A DNA stretch of 64,000 nucleotides from Nocardia vaccinii NBRC 15922 (lineage in GTDB: Bacteria > Actinomycetota > Actinomycetes > Mycobacteriales > Mycobacteriaceae): the NCBI RefSeq assembly GCF_001613305.1, contig NZ_BDCC01000012.1, positions 1 to 64,000 of the forward strand. Direction: 5' to 3'. The notes beneath the pieces are model-generated. The model was not told where the DNA came from. It saw only the letters and a list, made by a program, of their open reading frames with translations, and searched no databases. Numbering within the stretch: the stretch's first letter is position 1; each line of letters opens with the position of its first letter. The translations under genes and the position numbers were made by a program. Positions 38,651 through 47,214 of this stretch are shown piece after piece.

Positions 38651-40012
38651 GTGAGTTCCGCCGTCGAGAAATTGACCGCCCGGATCGCCGCACCCGACCG
38701 TTTCGCCCACTCCCACGCCGATCTGCTCGATACGCAGATCGAAGCGCTGCACGAGAGGTTCACCGATCGTCGCGACCGGATCAAGCTGCTGGGTCATCGG
38801 GCGCGCGAGGCCGGGATCGAACAGATCCGCACCCTCGCCGAAGCCGTTCCGCTACTGTTCCCGCATTCGGTGTACAAGAGCTATCCGGAAAGCTTTCTGA
38901 GCGAACAGAGGTGGGATCGGCTGGGCAAATGGCTCGGCACGGTCTCGCCGTATCCGATCACGCCGATCGACACTTCGGACATCGCCGGTATCGACGACTG
39001 GGTCGATCGCCTCGGCGCGGTGGGCCACTACGTCTCCTGCTCCAGCGGCACCACCGGAAAATCTGCGATGCTGCCGGCCTCCGAACGGGATATGGACTGG
39101 TCGCGCATCGATACGGTCAACGTCTTCGCCTGGGGCTCGGGTGTGCGACCGGCCCGGGACCGCCGCATGTTCGGCATCGCGGCCACCGCCGCGGTCCCGA
39201 AGAACCGGGTGATCGGCGAGGCGCAGCACGCGGCATTCGGCGACCCGGCCAAGGACCGGTTCGGCCTGCCCATCCCGCCGATCACCATCGGCTCACTGAC
39301 CTCGATGGTGGTGCTGCGCAAGAAGATCGCCGACGGCACCGCCGCACCCGAGGAACTCGCGGCCTTCGAACGCACCTCCGCGCAACGGCAGCGGGCGCTG
39401 GACGAGGCGATGGACGTGGCCGCCGAGCGGCTGATCGAGCATCGCGCGGACAAGCTGTACGTCTCGGGTCAGTGGAACGCGCTGTACCAGGTGGCCGCGC
39501 GGGTGCGCGAGCGGGGCTACTCGGGCAAGGACTTCCATCCCGACAACTGCCTGTACGTCGGCGGTGGACTGAAACGGGCTCAGCTGCCCGCGGACTATCG
39601 GCAGTTCGTGCACGAAACCTTCGGCATCCCAGCGGAACACGATTTCCAGAACTACTCCATGCAGGAGCTCAACTCCGGAATGCCCAAGTGCCGCAGGGGC
39701 AATCGCTATCACATACCGCCCTGGGTCGTGCCCTTCGCGTTGGACGAGGCCGGCCAGGCGTTGCTGCCGCACGAATCCGGCCGGGTCCAGGGCCGCGCGG
39801 CGTTCTTCGACCTGTCCCTGGACGGACGCTGGGGCGGGGTGATCACCGGTGACCGGATCACCCTCGACTTCGAGCCGTGCGCCTGCGGATGCGCGGGCCC
39901 GAGCATCGCCGACGATATCGTCCGCTACGCCGATCTGGCCGGTCCCGACGGCGTGGACGACAAGATCGGCTGCGCCGGAACCGTCGACGCGTACGTGCGG
40001 GGGTTGTCGTGA
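38651..40012 (+). CDS. LuxE-like acyl-protein synthetase
   Basis: 453 residues, member of the LuxE/acyl-protein synthetase group of adenylate-forming enzymes. Nucleotide loop SCSSGTTGKSAML; a distal region with NSGMPKCRRGNRY; and a Cys-rich C-terminal segment EPCACGCAGPS, one Cys of which may carry the acyl group as in LuxE. It would activate a carboxylic acid with ATP and hand the acyl group to the LuxC-like reductase, whose gene overlaps its stop by 4 bp. GTG start at 38651, AAGG upstream. No luxA, luxB or luxD is present, so the purpose is acid-to-aldehyde reduction, not light. Confidence 0.8.
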   Translation: MSSAVEKLTARIAAPDRFAHSHADLLDTQIEALHERFTDRRDRIKLLGHRAREAGIEQIRTLAEAVPLLFPHSVYKSYPESFLSEQRWDRLGKWLGTVSPYPITPIDTSDIAGIDDWVDRLGAVGHYVSCSSGTTGKSAMLPASERDMDWSRIDTVNVFAWGSGVRPARDRRMFGIAATAAVPKNRVIGEAQHAAFGDPAKDRFGLPIPPITIGSLTSMVVLRKKIADGTAAPEELAAFERTSAQRQRALDEAMDVAAERLIEHRADKLYVSGQWNALYQVAARVRERGYSGKDFHPDNCLYVGGGLKRAQLPADYRQFVHETFGIPAEHDFQNYSMQELNSGMPKCRRGNRYHIPPWVVPFALDEAGQALLPHESGRVQGRAAFFDLSLDGRWGGVITGDRITLDFEPCACGCAGPSIADDIVRYADLAGPDGVDDKIGCAGTVDAYVRGLS

Positions 40013-41436
40013 CCACACTGCCCGCCGAGTCCGCCGCACCCGAGAGCACCCTCGTCTCCGCTCCGTTCTTCCTGCGCGGCGCGGTCGTCGAGGGGGATGA
40101 GGTGATCCACCGATCGCGCGATCGCGGCACCGGATTCAGCACGCCCCGTATCGATCTCGACCGCACGGTGCATCCGCGCACCGAGGTTCCGCCGCTGCTG
40201 AACGTACCGCTCGCGGAGATCATCGAATTCCTGGTGGAAACCGGCGAGCGGATCCGCGACCCGCGAAATCCGTTCGTACAGGACTGCATCGACCGCATGG
40301 CCGCAACGCACGTCCTGCCGCGCCCGGTGCTGGCCGCGCAGGTCGCGGGCGCGGCCGGCTATCTGGACGAACGGCTGCTGTGGACCGTGGTCGAACAGAA
40401 CTTCCCCGATCCCCGGGCGCTGGACGAGTGGATTCCCAAGCGGGACTTCACCGGTCGCAAGAGTTTCGTGCGCGCGTTCGCGCCTCGTCTGATCCACGTG
40501 CTGCCCGGCAACTCCCCCGGTGTCGCGGTCAAATCCATCGCCCAGGGCGCGATGGTCAAGGCCGTGAACCTGTTCAAGATGTCCTCCAGCGATCCGTTCA
40601 CCACCGTCGCGATCCTGCGCACCATGGCCGATATCGATCCGGACCATCCCGTGGTGCGGTCCATGTCGGCGGTGTACTGGCGCGGCGGGGACGCGGCCGT
40701 GGAGCGGGCCCTGTACCGGCCGCAGTACTTCGACAAGATCGTGGCGTGGGGCGGCGGTGCGGCGATCGACAACGTCGTCAAGTATCTGGGTCCGGGATTC
40801 CAGCTGGTCTCCTTCGATCCGAAGACCTCGATATCGATGATCGGGCGCGAGGCGTTCGCCGACGAGCGCACCCTCGACGCGACCGCCGAGCTGGCCGCCT
40901 CGGACGTCATGGTGCTCAACCAGGAAGCCTGTGTGGCAAGCCGTTTCCTGTATCTGGAGGCGAATACCGCCGACGCCGACCGCTTCTGCGAACGGCTGTA
41001 CACTCGGATCGTCGCCAAGGCCGCGGCCTCGGGCGACGCGCGCCCGCTGGAGCCGGACCTGCGTGAGCAGATCGACACCCTGTCGCTGCTGGACGACGAC
41101 TATCGGGTGTGGGGCCGCACCGACGGCACCGGCGTGGTGGTGCGCTCGGCCGAACCGGTGGACTTCCATCCGATCGGCAAGACCGCCAACGTGGTTCGGG
41201 TCGATTCGCTCGACGATGCGATCCGCTGCGTCACCGTGGCCACCCAGACCGTCGGCTGCTATCCGTTCGATCGCATGTCCGGCTACCGCGACCGGCTCGC
41301 CAGCGCCGGGGCACAGCGCGTCGTCCGATTGGGCGAGGCGGGGCCGAGCACGATCGGCAATCCACACGACGCGATGTATCCGCTGCACCGCTTCGTGCAC
41401 TGGATGGCCCACGAGGACGGGGTGGCGCCGGATTAG
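40009..41436 (+). CDS. LuxC-like acyl-CoA/acyl-protein reductase
   Basis: 475 residues, LuxC-family fatty-acid reductase (aldehyde-dehydrogenase fold). The catalytic Cys is in VLNQEACVASR. The region PRLIHVLPGNSPGVA and the NADPH-side AWGGGAAIDNVVKYL are typical of the family. It reduces an activated acyl group to the aldehyde. The GTG start overlaps the LuxE-like stop (GTGA), so the two products are made together. The aldehyde could be oxidised again by the nearby aldehyde dehydrogenase or be an intermediate; direction of flux is not known. Confidence 0.85.
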   Translation: MTTLPAESAAPESTLVSAPFFLRGAVVEGDEVIHRSRDRGTGFSTPRIDLDRTVHPRTEVPPLLNVPLAEIIEFLVETGERIRDPRNPFVQDCIDRMAATHVLPRPVLAAQVAGAAGYLDERLLWTVVEQNFPDPRALDEWIPKRDFTGRKSFVRAFAPRLIHVLPGNSPGVAVKSIAQGAMVKAVNLFKMSSSDPFTTVAILRTMADIDPDHPVVRSMSAVYWRGGDAAVERALYRPQYFDKIVAWGGGAAIDNVVKYLGPGFQLVSFDPKTSISMIGREAFADERTLDATAELAASDVMVLNQEACVASRFLYLEANTADADRFCERLYTRIVAKAAASGDARPLEPDLREQIDTLSLLDDDYRVWGRTDGTGVVVRSAEPVDFHPIGKTANVVRVDSLDDAIRCVTVATQTVGCYPFDRMSGYRDRLASAGAQRVVRLGEAGPSTIGNPHDAMYPLHRFVHWMAHEDGVAPD

Positions 41437-41444
41437 CCCGCCCC

Positions 41445-41837
41445 TCAACGAGGTTCGGGCCGCACCACGCGGATCGAGGGCGGCCGCGGCATCCAGGAGC
41501 GGCGGGGCAGCACGGCGACCACCCCCGCCAGCTTCGCCCGGCGCAGCGCCTGCCCGGCCGCGCCCAGGGCGGCGTACTGCCACGTCCAGCCGCAGCCGTG
41601 CGGAGCGAGAATGGTTGCGGTGCGGTGGAAGTCGACGTGCTCGCGGTACCCTTCGTCCAGCACGAAGCCGGTCAGCGCGATCGAGCCGGTCAGCAGCGGT
41701 TCGGGCATGCCGTCGCAGACCACGTGCACGGTTCCGGTGCGCCCGACGTGTCGTGCGGCCCATTCGAGGATGATCCGGCGCACCGACGGCCTGCCGGAGA
41801 TCAGGGCGACCACCTCGGGCCCCGGTGCTGCGGTCAT
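41445..41837 (-). CDS. Hypothetical protein
   Basis: 130 residues. No family recognised. It is a compact alpha/beta-looking sequence with AALISG-like start (VVALISGRPSVRRIILEWAA) and a core ATILAPHGCGWTWQYAALG, ending in an Arg/Pro-rich tail. It lies one base after the thiolase stop in the same direction, so it is probably the last gene of the thiolase operon. It could be a universal-stress-like or CoA-binding helper, but nothing in the sequence proves it. Confidence 0.65.
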   Translation of the reverse strand: MTAAPGPEVVALISGRPSVRRIILEWAARHVGRTGTVHVVCDGMPEPLLTGSIALTGFVLDEGYREHVDFHRTATILAPHGCGWTWQYAALGAAGQALRRAKLAGVVAVLPRRSWMPRPPSIRVVRPEPR

Positions 41838-41838
41838 C

Positions 41839-42999
41839 TCAGGCTCCGGGCCCCTCCAGAAGGGTCACCGCCGACACGGCGGTCGGCCCACCGAGGTTGT
41901 GCGCCAACCCGATTCGCGCGCCCGCCACCTGATTGGCCGCCTCACCGCGCAACTGCTCGAACAGCTCGACGCACTGCGCCACACCGGTCGCCCCCGGGGG
42001 ATGCCCCTTGGTCTTGAGTCCGCCGCTCGGATTCACCGGCAGCGTGCCGCCCACGCTGGTCGCGCCGGTCTCCAGCAGTTTGTACCCCTCGAAGCGTTCG
42101 GCGAAGCCGAGGTCCTCGTAACTGATCAGCTCGATACCGGTGAAGAAGTCGTGCACCTCGGCGACGTCCACGTCACTCGGGGACAGACCGGCCATGGTGA
42201 ATGCCGCCCGGGCCGCGCGCACCGTCGCGGGGAACGTCGTCATATCGCGCTTGTGCTGATGCATCACCGAATCCAGCCCGAGCCCGACGCCCCGGATCCA
42301 CACCGGACGGGAGGTATAGCGGTCCACCACGTCCTCGGCGGCCAACAGCAGCGCGGCGGCCCCGTCGCTCTGCGGTGCGCAGTCGTACACCCCGAACGGA
42401 CCGGCCACCATCGGCGCCTCCAGCACCTGCTGCATGGTGATCTCGAACCGCAGGCGCGCCTTGGGATTGCATACGCCGTGCCGGTGGTTCTTCACCGCCA
42501 CCATGGCCAGATGCTCACGGGTGGCGGGTGATTCGTGCAGATAGCGCGAGACGTGCAGGGCGAATCCGGCGGGCGCGATCAGGCCGAGCGGATAATCCCA
42601 CGCCATATCGCGGGCCATCGCCTCCCACTCCCAGAGCATGTCCTTCTGCGCGGTCTCGCGCAGTTTGTCCGCGCCGACCACCAGGGCCACGTCGCACGCT
42701 CCCGAGGCGATGCCGAACAGGGCGTTGCGCACGGCGTCGTTACCTGTGGCACAGGAGTTCTCGACGCGGGTCACCGGCAGATCGGGCATACCGAGCGCGT
42801 CGGCGAGGATGCCCGCCGAGAAGCCGTCGGTATTGCCCATCGCACCGAACCAGGCGGCCTGCACATCGGCCTTGGCCATCCCCCGGTCCACTCCGCCGAG
42901 ACATTCGGCGAAGGCCATCGGCACCAGATCCTTGATGCCCAGGGCGAAATGCTCGGCGAACGGGGTCATCCCCGCGCCGACGATGGCCACCCGTCTCAT
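41839..42999 (-). CDS. Thiolase-family protein (SCP-x/Ltp type)
   Basis: 386 residues. The nucleophile Cys is kept (VENSCATGNDAV), as are the His in EVHDFFTGIE and the HPPGATG motif near the C-terminus. It therefore looks like a true thiolase or acetyl-CoA acetyltransferase-like enzyme rather than a Cys-less aldolase. It would cleave a 3-oxoacyl-CoA. An OB-fold DUF35-type protein is 145 bp upstream in the same direction, the common partner of this thiolase group. ATG at 42999 (MRRVAIVGAGMTPFAEHF). Confidence 0.88.
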   Translation of the reverse strand: MRRVAIVGAGMTPFAEHFALGIKDLVPMAFAECLGGVDRGMAKADVQAAWFGAMGNTDGFSAGILADALGMPDLPVTRVENSCATGNDAVRNALFGIASGACDVALVVGADKLRETAQKDMLWEWEAMARDMAWDYPLGLIAPAGFALHVSRYLHESPATREHLAMVAVKNHRHGVCNPKARLRFEITMQQVLEAPMVAGPFGVYDCAPQSDGAAALLLAAEDVVDRYTSRPVWIRGVGLGLDSVMHQHKRDMTTFPATVRAARAAFTMAGLSPSDVDVAEVHDFFTGIELISYEDLGFAERFEGYKLLETGATSVGGTLPVNPSGGLKTKGHPPGATGVAQCVELFEQLRGEAANQVAGARIGLAHNLGGPTAVSAVTLLEGPGA

Positions 43000-43144
43000 G
43001 GCTCTGCTTCCTCTCCGACGTGACCGGGGGCCTGCGTGGTTACGCTCCGCTGCCGCTGTATTCGATGGCGGCGCTCCCGGGTCGCTACGTGGTTACGCAG
43101 GCTGCCGCCTCCGCTCCTGCCGATCGCACCGCGGCCCTGACCGT
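43000..43144. repeat. Intergenic region with two related repeat copies
   Basis: Two copies of CGTGGTTACGC lie at 43035-43045 and 43088-43098 and are followed by similar GCTGCCGC sequence. The segment 43026-43053 matches the complement of 21439-21466, in the tandem repeat of the hydrogenase locus, at 25 of 28 positions. The copies therefore belong to one dispersed repeat family. No gene is visible in the gap. Confidence 0.6.
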
Positions 43145-44317
43145 TCACGTCGCAGCCTCCGGGTCGAATGCGTAGCCGTAGTCGGGCACGCCGGATCGAA
43201 CTGCCACCCGCCGCAGCACCATTCGTCCGCGGTCGCCGATCGCCACCGTCCCGGGATCGGTGCCGGTGACCTTCGCCAGCGCCCGCACGCCGACGTCGTC
43301 GAGTTCCACGATGACCAGGGTGTAGGGCGTGGGCAGGCCCGGAACCGGAACCGCGACGGTGCATTCGGTATAGACGGTGCCGGTGCGCGGTAGCGGCACG
43401 AGGGTGTACTCGGTGCTCAGCGTGCCGTCCTCGCCGATCCGATAGCGCGGCGGGAAGTCCAGTTCCGCACTGCCGGAATGCTTTCCGGCCTCCCAGCGCA
43501 CCTTCGCCTCGAACGCGCGTTCGTAGGCCGCCAGCGAGATGGGAATCTCCGAGCCGGGCACCAGATCGCTGGGCGGCAGATCCCGTGCCGCCGGTTCGCG
43601 GCGGTGTACCGCGGCCTGCCCGCCGACGACCGTCAGCCCGGACAGTCCGGCCTGTTCCACGCCGACCAGCAAACCCGTTGTGCCCCAATCGACCATGGCC
43701 GCCAGCGCGAACAGGCTCGCACTCGCACCGAGGGTCGGCAGCGAGGGCGGGATCGAGCGGCACAGGTCCGCGGCCTGTTTGTCACCGACGCCGGCCACCG
43801 CGGCGGGGGTGTCCAGCCAGGCCGCGGCCAGGGAGGCCACCAGACCGCGCTCGTGCAGCAGCCGCGGATCGCCGTAGTCGTGCACCGTGCCGATCGCATT
43901 GCGGGTGCGCACCGGCAGACTCCGCGCCACCCGGGCGGCGATGCGGATCTGCAGGCCGTGATCGGAGACCAGTACCGCCGCCGCACCGGCCGGATCCAGA
44001 TCCACCCCGATGATCAGCGTGCGCGCACGCGCGGAGCTGAGTGCGTCGAGGGTGGCGGGCGCACCGCCGAGCCGCTCGATCACCTCCAGTTCCGGATCCA
44101 GGCCCAGCCCCGCCAGCAGCACCGCGGCATTACTGCTGCCGACCAGCGGCAGATCCCGGCTGACCACCACGACCCGTTCCACCGGGCCGGCGTCGTACAG
44201 CGCCGCGCGCCCGGCCTCCACGGCGAGGGTGACCGCGTCCTCGTCCGATCCGGGCACCCGGTACCGCGGCGCGCCCCAGCACGGCAGGTACGTTCCCAGC
44301 GATGCGATGAACGGCAT
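43145..44317 (-). CDS. HMG-CoA-synthase-like/DUF35 OB-fold fusion
   Basis: 390 residues. Residues 1-245 resemble a thiolase/HMG-CoA-synthase half (MPFIASLGTYLPCWG, ARTLIIGVDLD, AAVLVSDHGLQIRIAARVA). Residues about 285-390 look like the OB fold of DUF35 proteins (TVYTECTVAVPVPGLPTPY, IVELDDVGVRALAKV). The two zinc-ribbon Cys pairs usual before that OB fold are absent (FPPRYRIGEDGTL). It probably gives structural support or a channel to the downstream thiolase, as DUF35 proteins do in steroid aldolases. ATG at 44317; co-directional with CoA-transferase. Confidence 0.78.
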   Translation of the reverse strand: MPFIASLGTYLPCWGAPRYRVPGSDEDAVTLAVEAGRAALYDAGPVERVVVVSRDLPLVGSSNAAVLLAGLGLDPELEVIERLGGAPATLDALSSARARTLIIGVDLDPAGAAAVLVSDHGLQIRIAARVARSLPVRTRNAIGTVHDYGDPRLLHERGLVASLAAAWLDTPAAVAGVGDKQAADLCRSIPPSLPTLGASASLFALAAMVDWGTTGLLVGVEQAGLSGLTVVGGQAAVHRREPAARDLPPSDLVPGSEIPISLAAYERAFEAKVRWEAGKHSGSAELDFPPRYRIGEDGTLSTEYTLVPLPRTGTVYTECTVAVPVPGLPTPYTLVIVELDDVGVRALAKVTGTDPGTVAIGDRGRMVLRRVAVRSGVPDYGYAFDPEAAT

Positions 44318-44332
44318 TGGTACTCCAGCGAA

Positions 44333-45547
44333 TTACGTGACCGCGCCCGCGGATTTGAGCGCGATGATGCGGTCCCAGTCCAGGCCGAGATCCTGCAGCA
44401 CCTCGTCGGTCTGCGCGGCGAACTCCGGGCCTGGCCGCAGCTCCGGCGGGGTCAGGTCGAATTGCACCGGACTCGAAACCAGTTGCAGCTCACCGGCTTC
44501 GCGGATGTACTCGTTGGCCCGCACCTGCGGATCGGCGAGCACTTGCAGCGCATCCTGCACCGGCGCCCACGGGCCGGACAGGGTGCCGAACCGCTCGGTC
44601 CACTCCGCGAGGGTCCGCGTGCCGATGACCTCGCGCAGAATTTCCACCGCCGCAGCGGTATTGGCCGCGATCGACGCCGCGTCCGCGAACCGCGGATCCT
44701 CGGCCAACTCGGGCCGGTCGATGTGGCGGCACACGTCGGCCCAGAATTTGCCCGGCTGCAGCATCACCAGCGACAGATACCGGCCGTCCTTGGTGGCGTA
44801 CAGCCCCGAGAGCGGATTCGACGGTGAGCCGTGCGCCCCGGTCGGCCCGGCCTGCAGCGGTTCGCCCACGTACGACGACAGCGCGATGGTGTGGCCCATC
44901 GACCACAGGCCGCTGCTGAGCAGCGAAACGTCCACCACCGAGGTCTCCCCCGTGCGCTCGCGCTTGAACAGCGCCGCGGCGATGCCGCCGGCCAGGTTGG
45001 TGCCCGAGATGGTATCCCCGAACGCCGGGCCGGGCGGACCGATCAGCCCGGTCACATCGGGCGGGGTGATGGTCGCGGCGACACTGCCGCGGCACCAGTA
45101 GGCGGTCATGTCGTAGCCGCCCTTGTCCGCCTCCGCACCGCGCGGGCCCAGACCGCTGCCGCGGGCGTAGACGATGTCCGGATTCACCGCGCGGATATCG
45201 TCCACATCGATGCCGAACTTGCGCCGGTGCTGCGGCAGGAAACTGGTCAGGAACACATCGGCGGTCTCGGCCAGCTCGTGGATCAGCTCTCGCCCCTCCG
45301 GAACCGACATGTCCACCCCGATGCTGCGCTTACCCCGATTGGCATGCTCCACATTGGGATTCGGGTCGCCTTCGACCTTGAACGTCCCGATCTGCCGCAG
45401 TCCGCGCTGCGGATCGCCGGTGACCGCGTGCTCCACCTTGATCACGTCCGCGCCCCAGTCGGACAGCACCGCACCCGCCGAGGGCACGAAGCCGTACATC
45501 GCGACCTCGAGGACCCGGATGCCGGCCAGCGGCCCGGTCCCACTCAT
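44333..45547 (-). CDS. Class III CoA-transferase (CaiB/BaiF family)
   Basis: 404 residues. N-terminal GIRVLEVAMYGFVPSAGAVL, the DWGADVIKVEHAVTGD motif, and NRGKRSIGVDMSVPEGREL. The Asp that forms the CoA anhydride is expected near the segment YDMTAYWCRGSV, which is present, but was not matched by alignment. It moves CoA between acids without ATP, so it can activate the pathway acid at the expense of another thioester. The ATG start overlaps the aldehyde dehydrogenase stop by 4 bp. The HMG-CoA-synthase-like gene follows 15 bp later. Confidence 0.88.
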   Translation of the reverse strand: MSGTGPLAGIRVLEVAMYGFVPSAGAVLSDWGADVIKVEHAVTGDPQRGLRQIGTFKVEGDPNPNVEHANRGKRSIGVDMSVPEGRELIHELAETADVFLTSFLPQHRRKFGIDVDDIRAVNPDIVYARGSGLGPRGAEADKGGYDMTAYWCRGSVAATITPPDVTGLIGPPGPAFGDTISGTNLAGGIAAALFKRERTGETSVVDVSLLSSGLWSMGHTIALSSYVGEPLQAGPTGAHGSPSNPLSGLYATKDGRYLSLVMLQPGKFWADVCRHIDRPELAEDPRFADAASIAANTAAAVEILREVIGTRTLAEWTERFGTLSGPWAPVQDALQVLADPQVRANEYIREAGELQLVSSPVQFDLTPPELRPGPEFAAQTDEVLQDLGLDWDRIIALKSAGAVT

Positions 45548-47007
45548 GACGCCGCCGCGTAGGTCTTGATCTCCAGGAACTCCTCCATACCCGCAACTCC
45601 CATCTCGCGGCCGATGCCGGACTGCTTGTACCCGCCGAAGGGCGCGTCGGCGCCGAAGTAATTGCCGCCGTTGATACTCATGGTTCCGGTGCGAATACGG
45701 CGCGCCACCGCGATCGCACGGTCTTCGTCGGCGCTGAACACGCCGCCGGACAGGCCGTAGATCGAGTTGTTGGCGATGCGCACCGCATCGTCGTCGTCCT
45801 CGTACGGGATCACCGCGAGGACCGGCCCGAAGACCTCCTCCTGGGCGATCTCACTGTCCGGATCCACCCCGGCCAGCAGGGTGGGCTTGTAGAAGTAGCC
45901 CGGATCGACCTTCTCGCCGCCGGTGACCAGCTTCGCCCCGGCAGCCACCGCGCGCTGCACCAGACCGTCGACCTTCTCCCGCTGACGCTCGCTGATCAGC
46001 GGTCCCATATAGGTCTGCGGATCGGCCGGGTCGCCGTACTTGACCATGCCCAGGAAGTTGGCCACCTGCTCCACGACCGCGTCGTGGTCCTTGCGCGGGA
46101 CCAGCAGCCGCGAGGTGAGCGCACAACCCTGACCCGCGTGGCTGACGATGCTGAACGCCGCGAACATCGCGCTGGTGTTGTAGTCCGCGTCGTCCAGCAG
46201 GACCATCGCCGATTTGCCGCCGAGCTCGAGGAAGACCCGCTTGAGCGAGCTCGCGGCGGCGGCCATGATCTTGCGCCCGACGGGTGTCGAACCGGTGAAG
46301 GTGACCACATCCACGTCCGGGTGCGTGGTCATCCGCTCGCCAACCGAAACATCCGAGGAGGCAAGCACATTCACCACGCCAGCGGGAATGTCGGTGTGCT
46401 GGGCGATGATCTCGCCCAGGGCGAGGGTGGCCAGCGGAGTGTCGGGACCGCCCTTGAGCACGACGGTGCATCCGGCCGCGAGCGCGGGCGAGAGTTTGGC
46501 CAGCGCGAGCTGATGCGGGTAGTTGTAGGCCGCGATGGCCGAGACGACGCCCGCGGCCTCCTTCTCCACCCAGCGCCGATGCGGGCGGCCACGGAACTCG
46601 ATGGCGCCCAGGTCCTCGCTGAAGGAGTACTTCGGCAGCAGATCCGCGTAGTACCGGACGATCTCGAACGGGATCTCCAGCTGATTGCCCTGGGTGAGCT
46701 GACGGGTCGCGCCGACCTCGGCGATGGTCAGTTCACGCAGTTCCTCCACGTTGTCCCGCAACGCCTTGTACAGCTGATCGAGGCAGCGCGCCCGGAACGC
46801 GGCGTCGGTGGTCCAGGTCGTGGTGTCGAACGCGCGCCGGGCCGCGGCCACGGCCGCATCGGTCTCGGCGACACCGGCCTCGGGCGCGTACCCGTACACC
46901 TGCCCCGTCGCGGGGTTGAGCGAGGCGAGCGTGCGCTCGGTCTCGACCAGACGCCCGTCGATGAGCAGCCGTCGTGTGACACCCGCCTCCTGCTGTTGCC
47001 CTGACAT
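45544..47007 (-). CDS. Aldehyde dehydrogenase
   Basis: 487 residues, NAD(P)-dependent. The general base Glu is in FLELGGKSAMVLLDDAD, the catalytic Cys in HAGQGCALTSRLLV, and the Asn in AIAAYNYPHQLALAKLSPA. Full family length, ATG at 47007. It oxidises an aldehyde made in the pathway to an acid, possibly the product of a P450 or of the LuxC-like reductase. First gene of a minus-strand operon with CoA-transferase and DUF35/thiolase genes. A strong palindrome cluster is in its promoter. Confidence 0.9.
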   Translation of the reverse strand: MSGQQQEAGVTRRLLIDGRLVETERTLASLNPATGQVYGYAPEAGVAETDAAVAAARRAFDTTTWTTDAAFRARCLDQLYKALRDNVEELRELTIAEVGATRQLTQGNQLEIPFEIVRYYADLLPKYSFSEDLGAIEFRGRPHRRWVEKEAAGVVSAIAAYNYPHQLALAKLSPALAAGCTVVLKGGPDTPLATLALGEIIAQHTDIPAGVVNVLASSDVSVGERMTTHPDVDVVTFTGSTPVGRKIMAAAASSLKRVFLELGGKSAMVLLDDADYNTSAMFAAFSIVSHAGQGCALTSRLLVPRKDHDAVVEQVANFLGMVKYGDPADPQTYMGPLISERQREKVDGLVQRAVAAGAKLVTGGEKVDPGYFYKPTLLAGVDPDSEIAQEEVFGPVLAVIPYEDDDDAVRIANNSIYGLSGGVFSADEDRAIAVARRIRTGTMSINGGNYFGADAPFGGYKQSGIGREMGVAGMEEFLEIKTYAAAS

Positions 47008-47035
47008 CGCGTCTCCTAGCTGCGCGTGAAAATTA

Positions 47036-47065
47036 CATTCTCTTTAATGGAGAATGATACATTCT
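47036..47065. promoter_or_regulatory. Three GAGAATG half-sites between ALDH and SDR
   Basis: CATTCTC (47036-47042), GAGAATG (47050-47056) and CATTCT (47060-47065) alternate. The first pair is a perfect 7-7-7 inverted repeat, and AGAATG-ATA-CATTCT (47051-47065) is a perfect 6-3-6 palindrome. The core ATTCTCTTTAATGGAGAAT at 47037-47055 is the best class 1 motif. It would control both divergent genes. Confidence 0.6.
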
Positions 47066-47214
47066 TCCCCAGCGGACCGTAACAGCAATCGGCGACTCGG
47101 CAAACACCTCAGCCCGGAACGCCCCGCCACCACTCGGTTTCGCCACCGCGGAAACCTTGCGCACCCGTTCAGCGCGAGAGTACCGTTCTCAGCATTCGGA
47201 AGGGAGATTCTTTC

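Noticed and set aside
40009..41436. A complete lux operon for bioluminescence.
   Set aside because: Only LuxE- and LuxC-like proteins are present. The LLM proteins nearby resemble F420 oxidoreductases, not LuxA/LuxB, and luxD is missing.
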